A stretch of DNA of 64,000 nucleotides from contig JAHLKH010000083.1 of assembly GCA_025526915.1 (NCBI GenBank), positions 1 through 64,000 of the forward strand, read 5' to 3'. The position numbers and the translations under genes were made by a program. Numbering within the stretch: position 1 is the first letter of the stretch; each line of letters opens with the position of its first letter. Source of the stretch: Entophlyctis helioformis (lineage: Eukaryota; Chytridiomycota; Chytridiomycetes; Chytridiales; Chytriomycetaceae). Below the pieces are notes generated by a model. That model was given only the letters and a program-made list of their open reading frames with translations, searched no databases and was not told the DNA's origin. Positions 57,541-64,000 of the stretch are shown piece after piece.

Positions 57541-59223
57541 ATGCAGCCAACGCATACGACAGACAACGCAGACGCAACGACAGCCAGCGACGAGCATGTG
57601 CACCGTCTGCAGAGCCAGCTGCAGAGCACAGCCGAGCAGCTGGTTGCCCTTGGCCGCACCGACATTGTGCTGGCTGTGGTCGAGCAGGTCGTTGGAGCGA
57701 GCGGCAGCCAAGCCGTCGAGCCAGGGTTGCCAGGACAGCCGCAAGTGCAGCCGCCAGCCAAGCGACTCAAGGCAACAGCAGCAGCAGCAACGACTGCCCA
57801 GCCAGGTGTGCCTCGCTATGTGGTGCCGCCAGCCACTGGCGACCTTGCATACGGACGCAGCCACTGGGACGGCAAGCCCGCCGAGATCCACGCCATGATC
57901 CTCAAGCACGCCGGCCCACTCACTCGCTTCCTGTGCGGCCTGCTCGGCAACGCCGCCACACTCGACGAAGCGACTAAGTTGCAGCTGTGGATCGAAGCGT
58001 TCAAGATGGACTGGCAGGGCGATCTGGCGCTGCTGCCTGACGTTGAGCTGACGGCCGACAACGGACTCTTGCTCGCACACTCTCGGTCCATGTACGATCG
58101 TCTCTGCAAGCGCTTTCCTCAGCACACCGAGACCAATGCCAAGTATGCGAGAGACGACGCAGACAACAACAACTACTACGACTCGTTCATCTACAATCCC
58201 TGCGACAGTGACCGTCTGCTTCTCATCGCCATGCGGCACGGCTGGTTCGATCTGCTCGACTTTTCGTTTCCGATCGCACTCGCTCGCTGTGCCATCCGCT
58301 ATGGATGCCTCGATCTGCTCAAGCATCTCGACGACAAGTACAGCACGCTTCAACGCTGGATGGCAAAGCACCATCCGACAAGTGAGCTCTGGCACGGCGC
58401 AGTTGATCAAGCAGCGCAATACGGGCATCTCGAAGTTGTGCACTACTTGTTTGATGTGGGTATAACGGGATGCACGACAAAGGCAATGGACGGCGCGGCT
58501 GCCAACGGACATCTGCACGTTGTCAAGTGGCTGCACGAGAATCGGACGGAAGGTTGCACGACAAGGGCGATGGATAAGGCGGCCGAAAACGACCACCTTC
58601 ATGTCGTCATCTGGCTTCACGAGAACACGACTGCAGGATGCACGACTGCTGCAATGGATTGGGCGGCTTTCTTCGGCCATCTGCATGTCGTCAAGTGGCT
58701 CCACGAGAATCGGACGGAAGGATGCACGACTGATGCAATGGACAAGGCGATCAGGAATGGACATATGCATGTCGTCATCTGGCTTCACGAAAATCGGACG
58801 GAAGGGTGCACGGAACAGGCGATGTGCGAAGCTGCGAAATATGGCTACTTTGATATTGTGCAGCGGCTCTACGAAACCCGAAGGAAAGTGTACACGCCTT
58901 ACGTAGTGAATGAGGCCATTTACCTAGGGCACATGGACATCGTCAAGTACTTGCATTCCAAGGGCATCCGCGCATTACACTGCGCCATTGATTACTCGTC
59001 CAAAAATGGCAACGCCGAGATGCTGCAGTACCTGATGGATTACGGATACGACTTTGAACCCAAAGCACTCAACAACGCCAAAACAACCGAGATCGCCAGC
59101 ATTCTCCTTGGCAGTCTCACGCTTGACAGGGCACAGGCGCTGCTTGTCCGCGCGAAACAAGGAGAAGGCAACAAGGCCACCATCAAGCGACTCGAGTCGA
59201 CCATCAAGAAGCTGCAGAAGTAG
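57541..59223 (+). CDS. Ankyrin-repeat protein 2 with F-box-like N-terminus (intact)
   Basis: A single exon of 560 residues from the ATG at 57541, with no intron seen. The N-terminus has a short coiled coil (VHRLQSQLQSTAEQLVALG) and Gln/Pro/Ala linker. An F-box-like helix follows, KPAEIHAMILKHAGPLTRFL, then HSRSMYDRLCKRFPQ and HGWFDLLDFSFPIALARC. From about residue 295 come six or more 29-33-residue repeats of the GHLHVVKWLHENRTEGCTT type, nearly identical to one another in places, and a charged C-terminal helix (RLESTIKKLQK). It is the intact paralogue of the frameshifted gene at 9936-11592 and shows what that gene's tail should look like. Binding targets are unknown. Confidence 0.88.
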   Translation: MQPTHTTDNADATTASDEHVHRLQSQLQSTAEQLVALGRTDIVLAVVEQVVGASGSQAVEPGLPGQPQVQPPAKRLKATAAAATTAQPGVPRYVVPPATGDLAYGRSHWDGKPAEIHAMILKHAGPLTRFLCGLLGNAATLDEATKLQLWIEAFKMDWQGDLALLPDVELTADNGLLLAHSRSMYDRLCKRFPQHTETNAKYARDDADNNNYYDSFIYNPCDSDRLLLIAMRHGWFDLLDFSFPIALARCAIRYGCLDLLKHLDDKYSTLQRWMAKHHPTSELWHGAVDQAAQYGHLEVVHYLFDVGITGCTTKAMDGAAANGHLHVVKWLHENRTEGCTTRAMDKAAENDHLHVVIWLHENTTAGCTTAAMDWAAFFGHLHVVKWLHENRTEGCTTDAMDKAIRNGHMHVVIWLHENRTEGCTEQAMCEAAKYGYFDIVQRLYETRRKVYTPYVVNEAIYLGHMDIVKYLHSKGIRALHCAIDYSSKNGNAEMLQYLMDYGYDFEPKALNNAKTTEIASILLGSLTLDRAQALLVRAKQGEGNKATIKRLESTIKKLQK

Positions 59224-60880
59224 CGCAAGTGATGATTGTGGTGCTGTGCGGTCGATTGGTGGATGTCCAAGTCTTTCCATTGGAATGAAGGCGTGATGGT
59301 CATGTTTGTGAGAGTGTTGATGGTCAGAGCAGATGTGGCTCGGTTCAAGACGAGTGCCAGCAATCTCAACAAGAGGGACTGTGGATGGATCGCTCGAGCC
59401 AGCCAGTCAGTCAGTCTGGCTGTCCAGTATCTGTATCTTGCTGCACTCGCACACGCTGTCTTGGCATTGTGGCTGGCTGCGTCCCTGTGCATCTGTGAAT
59501 GCCACAGCGCATGGCTGACCACAAGGCTCTTGTCAATGCCAGCGTGTTGGGATCTCTGGCACTATGGACATTGGTCGCAAGGCAACGTGCCAGCCATCCA
59601 GAGGCAAGCAAGGCGTGTCAACACTGAAACTGCACAGCGGCTGCAGACGCGGCGGGCGAGACGGGGTTCGTTGCGTGGGATGCCGCTGCGCTGGTTTGTC
59701 TTTGATTCGCAACGTTCATCCAGCCACGTGGACAGCCGCATCAGACGAACGGATGCAGCGAGCTGTGCTGCAAGAGTGCTGCTGCTGCAAGAGTGCTGCT
59801 GCTGCACACGGGATGGTCCACATGGACAGCATGCTCGTGTCCATGCCACACCGTGCAGCGCCGTTCCACACCACGCAGCTCGCACGCAGACCGGCAGCAG
59901 CGTCAAGAACAGCAGCCAGCAGCTGGTTCGTCGCCAGCAAGGGCAGCAGCTGGTTCGCCGCCAGCAAGGGCACAGACGGCGCTGCTGCCCAGCCGTGCTC
60001 GCATGGCCACTCTGCCCGCATGTCACTCGGCCGCTGTGTGCGACCACAGCCACGGCAGCCGATGCAAGCCGCTCGCCCACAGATCAGCAAGCGGCTCATG
60101 GCTCGGCGGTCTCTGTCCGCTGTTCGTCATTTCATGAGCCGATGCACGACGACGCTGTGACGATCCAGCACGGCAGCCAGCCAGCCAGCAAGTCGCTGTG
60201 AGTGCACTCAATGCAGCACAACAAGCATGCTCAAGTGGACGAGACGGCCGGCTGCCTCGCATCGTCGACATCACAGATCAACAGACCAAGACCAGCAGAC
60301 CAAGACAACACCGATGAGCGATCACAGCAGCCACAGACACGGCCATGATGCCATGCCGTGCACCGACAGACACGGCTGCATCGCTTCTCGTTGCATTCAG
60401 CAGCACAAGACACGCAATCAGGCAGGAGTGCTCTATGGACAGCAGGACACTATGGACAGGATGGCGTCAACCGCACACAGCCACACATGGCATCACGGCG
60501 TGCCCATCGACGCGTCGTGTCTGCCATCGTCATCTGCAATGGACGCTCGGATCTGGACCACCAATGCACAACCTCCGCTCCTCGCGCATCATGCCAGCAC
60601 GCCATCACACACACTCGCACCCCTCGCTCCGCCAGACCGCCCACAAACCCCATCCCACAACCGTTTTGGGCTGGACAGTCGCATCCTTTATCGCCTGGCG
60701 ACGGCATCCAGACATCAAGGTGAGTCGGAGCATAGGACATTGGACATGGACATGGACGCGGATGGGCAGCACAGCAGCATAGCAGCAGAATCCGGAGGGG
60801 TTGTGAAGATGGCGGCCTCAGCAGCCTCTATAGAGTACTATAGTGTTTCAGGACGGGTGGAGGACTAGTGCCTCTGCTCA

Positions 60881-60950
60881 AACCCCCACAGCCGGACCTG
60901 TGGGGGTTGGGGGCCAACCTTCCGAAAGGGAGGTTGGCTCTTTTGCTTTT
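60881..60950 (+). ncRNA. Candidate structured RNA: two perfect hairpins followed by T-rich tract
   Basis: Hairpin 1 has an 11-bp perfect stem (60881-60891 with 60898-60908) around loop CCGGAC. Hairpin 2 has an 11-bp stem (60913-60923 with 60928-60938, one G-U pair) capped by a GAAA tetraloop. The tract tcttttgctttt follows directly, which could terminate Pol III. No known RNA family is recognised, and no Pol III A/B box was identified. Upstream lies ctatagagtactatag, itself an inverted repeat. The folding is seen in the sequence; transcription is inference. Confidence 0.35.
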
Positions 60951-60953
60951 GGT

Positions 60954-61001
60954 GGATGCCTTGCTGGATGCCTTGCTGGATGCCTTGCTGGATGCCTTGC
61001 T
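60954..61001. repeat. 12-bp tandem array (four units)
   Basis: Four perfect copies of ggatgccttgct follow the double hairpin. Confidence 0.95.
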
Positions 61002-61641
61002 GGTGTTGGTGTCATGGATAGCGAGCTGGTGGTTGTCTGGTTGTCTGGCTGTCTGGTTGTCTGGCAGCCAAGAGAGAGTGCCTCTCAGATGCAGCTGTTG
61101 ACAGGCGTGGAGTGTGGAGACTGGAATGAAGAGACATGTGCTGTATCTGCCAGTCTGCCAAGCCGTCTTCATTGTTGAGCGAGGCGACAGCCGAGGGCAC
61201 GCAGCAAGAAGCATGGCAGCTGTGCTTGTGGCAGACACGAGTGCCGTTGTCACAGCAACGCGGAGGCTGGCTGCTATGTGCTGGCATGCTGTGATGCAGC
61301 CATCATGCGAGACACGCGGTGGCCCAGCGTCTGTGTGCCCGACGGTGCCGCCCCTAGTGATACTGGTGCTCCTGGTGCTGCAGCCATTGTCGTTGTGTCT
61401 GCGTCTCAGACTCTGGATTTCCGAGTGTCAGCGACCGTCCGTCAGGCCCAATCGTAGTCAGATCTGAAACACGCACGCGAATGTGCTCATCCATCGAAAC
61501 GTTCCAGCCAGCAGTAGACTGATCCGTGTGGTTCATTCTCGACAAGACGCGTGGGATGGCGATGCATACTGGTGATGGCTGGTGGTGGTTTGGCAACGAC
61601 TACAGGACACAAAGAGAAAGGCAAGGCAAGGGACGGTATCA

Positions 61642-63564
61642 TCACTCGGCCTTGGGACGGAGCAGAAACAGCGTGTGCTGTCCGCCAGCAGCCGCCGCGA
61701 TCACATGCCGGCCCTTGAGCGTAAACTCGGACGGCTCTGGCGAGTCCTCGCCGCCGTTGGCCAGCTGGTTCATCTCGCCGTATCCCCAGCCGTAGAGCTT
61801 GTGATGCCGCTCTCCTTGTCCTTGCAGACAGCCAGCGAGAAGGCACCGTTGGCCGACACGCTCACGGTGTTGGTCAGCGACGGCAGGTGCTTGGCTTCTT
61901 CGAGACGCTCGGTGCTGGGGGAAGCCCAGCTGGCCAGAGTCACCACGTCCAAACGTGTGAACATTGCCTGTAACGCATGGATCGTGCCGTCAGTGATTGC
62001 CACCAAATCGTACCCTCAGAGTACGCCGGCTTCGTACCTTTTTGGTCCAGGACAACCGTGTGGTGCTCGCCGCCAGACACAAGAGCGATGCCATCTGCTG
62101 GCTCAAGACCCTCGACCTGCTCGGGTTGTCGTGATCCTCGGCATCGCCGAGTCCGAGCTGGCCGTAGTTGTGAGGCCAAACGAGAAAAGCGCCTGGGCTC
62201 GTGCACCATGAACGTGTGGTATCCGCCGCAGTAAAACGTGCGTGAAGCGCGAACTTAAGCGGTGCGGAGGACGGAAGTTGACTGGACGCGGCGTCAGAGA
62301 TGCCTCGACCAAGTGACGCGAAATGACCTTGCGACCAAGCTGGCCCTGTTCACCGACACCCCAGGTGTAGATCTTGCCTAGATTTGGCAGCATGGCAGAC
62401 CTCCAGTCAGACTTGTTTCGTCGTGTGCATTCAGCCCCCACAACAGGCGACGACGCACCATCGCGGCCAACAGCGACAAGATGGTTGGTGCCAGCAGCAA
62501 TCTGCACAACACTCTTAAGCTCAGGAATCAGGTGCGGCCGGTCCTGGATCTTGATGCCAGGTGCAAACCCAAAGATGCCCGTCTTGTCACGGAATGTGCC
62601 CCAGGCGTAGACTCTGCTCAAGCCACCAAGGTCAGCGACGCGTTCCAAAGCAGCAGCCGTCAAGGGACAGAGCCTGACGCATGGCCCACACACCTTCCCT
62701 CGCGGGTCAGGGCAGCAGAGATGGAGTCACCCGCAGGCAGCCGTGACAATGAATTCCTTGTCAAGACCCTCGACGGGTCCAGGCTCAGTCTCTCACCGTC
62801 GCGTCCTGATGGGATGCAGTGCATAAGCAACACTTGGGGGTCAGCCAAGCTATTGGCTTGCTGGCATGCCATCCAAGCCGGCGCACATACCCAGAGCCTT
62901 CTGATCGTTGCATCCCCAAGAGTACAGCTTGCCGTCGAGAGAGAGGGCAAGATTGTGCAGGCCGCCGGCGTAGACACCGACAATCTGCTTCTCCTTGAAG
63001 TAGTGCAGCAGAGCCGGACGCTCCTTTTCAAGCACCTCCTGTCCGAGACCCAGCTGGCCGCAGTCGCCCGCTGCCGACCACAAAAAACGTCGCCGACTTC
63101 GGTGTTGGGGAGCGACAGGTGCGGCACTGGACAGAGAGCGCATATCGCATGCATGAGAAGGCTGGACGCTTCTGCTGGCAGGTGGCGGCAGCACAGGCGA
63201 GATCGCTGAGCCATCCTCACTCACCGATGCTGGCTTGGCGAGTCAGTTTGGCCGTGGCAGCACTTGCGCTGCGAGGGACGGCGTCGGTTGGCTTGGCGGG
63301 CTTTACGGCCATTGGAACCGGTACATCTGGCTTGGCAGCCGTTGCCACGGCCGTCTTCTTTCTGGATGCCGTCGTTGACGCCGACGCTGATGCCGATGCC
63401 GATGCCGATGCAGCAGCGGTGGCGGCAGGCACGGATGCGCTCTTGGCCAGCCGTGTGGGTCTGCGAGACGAGCCAGCAGCGACAGCGTCTGCCGTGGCGG
63501 CCTTTTTGGGCGGCGATGTCTTGGGCGGCTCGTCGTCGGTCGTTCGCTTGGCTCCGCGCTTCAT
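61642..63564 (-). CDS. RCC1: RCC1-family Ran guanine-nucleotide exchange factor, several frame breaks
   Basis: Chromatin-bound exchange factor that loads Ran with GTP; seven-bladed propeller. The ATG at 63564 (MKRGAKRTTDDEPP) opens a basic Ala/Lys-rich tail with DNA-binding and nuclear-localisation character. Blades follow: GDCGQLGLGQEVLEKERPAL, GLHNLALSLDGKLYSWGCND, VYAWGTFRDKTGIFGF, VQIAAGTNHLVAVGRDG, KIYTWGVGEQGQLGRKV, ALVSGGEHHTVVLDQKG and KLYGWGYGEMNQL, ending FLLRPKAE with stop at 61642. Frame slips occur at the A6 run 63082-63087, CCC 62730-62732, GGG 62195-62197 and GGG 62123-62125. Each is repaired by one base, and all lie in homopolymers. As RCC1 is essential, assembly error is likelier than decay. 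Exon borders are approximate. Confidence 0.87.
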
Positions 63565-63785
63565 GGTGACGCTCGTGTCTGGCTGCTTCTGCAGGCGATC
63601 CGCCACGAGCACGCCGGCGTGTGTGTCAGTATGCCAGTATGCCAGTATGCCAGCAAGCTGTCGGCAATATGCGCACAGACAGGCAACAGACAGGCAACAG
63701 ACAGGCCGGCAACAGGCACGCACACAAGCGAGAGATCACGCACGATCTTGCCGTGTCGACCGCCAACCCGACGCTGGCTGCCAAA
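63565..63785. promoter_or_regulatory. Divergent promoter of RCC1 and mitochondrial-protein gene
   Basis: A 221-bp gap between head-to-head starts. It contains three near-perfect tatgccag units (about 63631-63655) and a duplicated gacaggcaacagacaggc segment. No TATA box was seen. Confidence 0.5.
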
Positions 63786-64000
63786 ATGCTCAACTCGTTG
63801 CCGCTGGTGGTGCGCGGTGGTGCCCGGCAGCTGCTGCGCGGCCAATCGCAGGTGCTTGCCATGCGGCGCCAGCTGTGGGCTGCCGTGCTGCCCACGGCCA
63901 CGCCATCCAGCGCCATGCACGCCATCGCTGCCATGCCACCGACGGCCGTCCCGCCACGGACTGCGCTTGCGTCCGCGACCCGACGCTTCCACTCGCACAC
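63786..64000 (+). CDS. Mitochondrially targeted protein, N-terminus only (runs off window)
   Basis: The frame is open from the ATG at 63786 to the end of the window (71 codons). The start MLNSLPLVVRGGARQLLRGQ and later RRQLW and SATRRFHSHT are rich in Arg, Leu, Ser and Ala with no acidic residue, typical of a fungal mitochondrial presequence; the RRFHS motif often marks the cleavage region. The mature protein is outside the window, so no function can be given. The frame is too early for a domain and is cut by the edge rather than by a stop. Confidence 0.6.
   Translation, partial: MLNSLPLVVRGGARQLLRGQSQVLAMRRQLWAAVLPTATPSSAMHAIAAMPPTAVPPRTALASATRRFHSH

Larger units (their letters stand above)
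59224..61641. other. Gene-poor region with repeats and hairpins
   Basis: About 2.4 kb without a supportable protein gene. Long open frames here lack motifs. It contains gctgctgcaagagt repeats (about 59770-59815), a 27-bp duplication around agcagctggttcg (about 59910-59970), the double hairpin at 60881-60950 and a 12-bp tandem array after it. Confidence 0.55.

Noticed and set aside
59236..60201. 321-codon plus-strand frame in the gene-poor region
   Set aside because: It starts at a non-ATG codon, has no domain and crosses simple repeats. Judged a chance frame.
60828..61253. Minus-strand frame with KASS repeats
   Set aside because: The repeat is simply the 12-bp tandem array read as protein; nothing else suggests coding.

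Overview
The window is nuclear DNA from a GC-rich, intron-bearing eukaryote, most likely a fungus. Supporting features are a fungal-type OPT oligopeptide transporter, a Nab3-like RNA-binding protein, a yeast-length NTF2, an Rrn6/TAF1C-like Pol I factor and many short GT-AG introns (about 47-200 bp). Two ankyrin proteins with an F-box-like N-terminus, plus LINE and Ty3 debris, point towards a chytrid (zoosporic) fungus, possibly Rhizophydiales. That placement is inference.

Layout. 0-5.5 kb (+): the 3' part of the PP2A scaffold subunit A, then the Nab3-like gene. 5.5-9.2 kb: a long spacer with a TATA box, then the OPT transporter (+). 9.2-18.8 kb is an accessory zone: a frameshifted ankyrin gene (-) flanked by duplicated 5'-flank DNA, a LINE C-terminal remnant, a tRNA-Asp(GTC), and a nearly complete Ty3/gypsy element inserted about 16-20 bp upstream of that tRNA, followed by a promoter-like region. 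18.8-24.9 kb (-): a JmjC plus zf-4CXXC_R1 chromatin protein, NTF2 and a glycosyltransferase fragment. 24.9-29.2 kb (+): UPF1. 29.4-41.0 kb (-): five tandem pepsin-like aspartic proteases with secretion signals and hydrophobic, GPI-type C-termini. 41.1-51.7 kb (+): homocysteine S-methyltransferase, the Rrn6/TAF1C-like factor and a full-size ABCB transporter. 51.8-54.4 kb (-): an unrecognised, probably propeller-like protein. 54.9-59.2 kb (+): a coiled-coil protein, a second LINE remnant and an intact ankyrin gene. 59.2-61.6 kb: gene-poor DNA containing a striking double hairpin. 61.6-64 kb: RCC1 (-), divergent from the start of a mitochondrially targeted protein (+).

Functionally the single-copy genes are housekeeping: phosphatase scaffold, nonsense-mediated decay, Ran cycle (RCC1 and NTF2 both serve Ran-dependent nuclear transport), Pol I initiation and methionine salvage. 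They are interspersed with expanding families (secreted proteases, ankyrins) and transposons.

A caution runs through the window. Several otherwise convincing genes (OPT, ankyrin 1, two proteases, ABCB, RCC1) need one- or two-base corrections to stay in frame, mostly in short homopolymers. Residual assembly indels explain this better than widespread gene decay, but only read-level data can decide. Exon borders given exactly are those where splice sites and reading phase agree; other spans are approximate.
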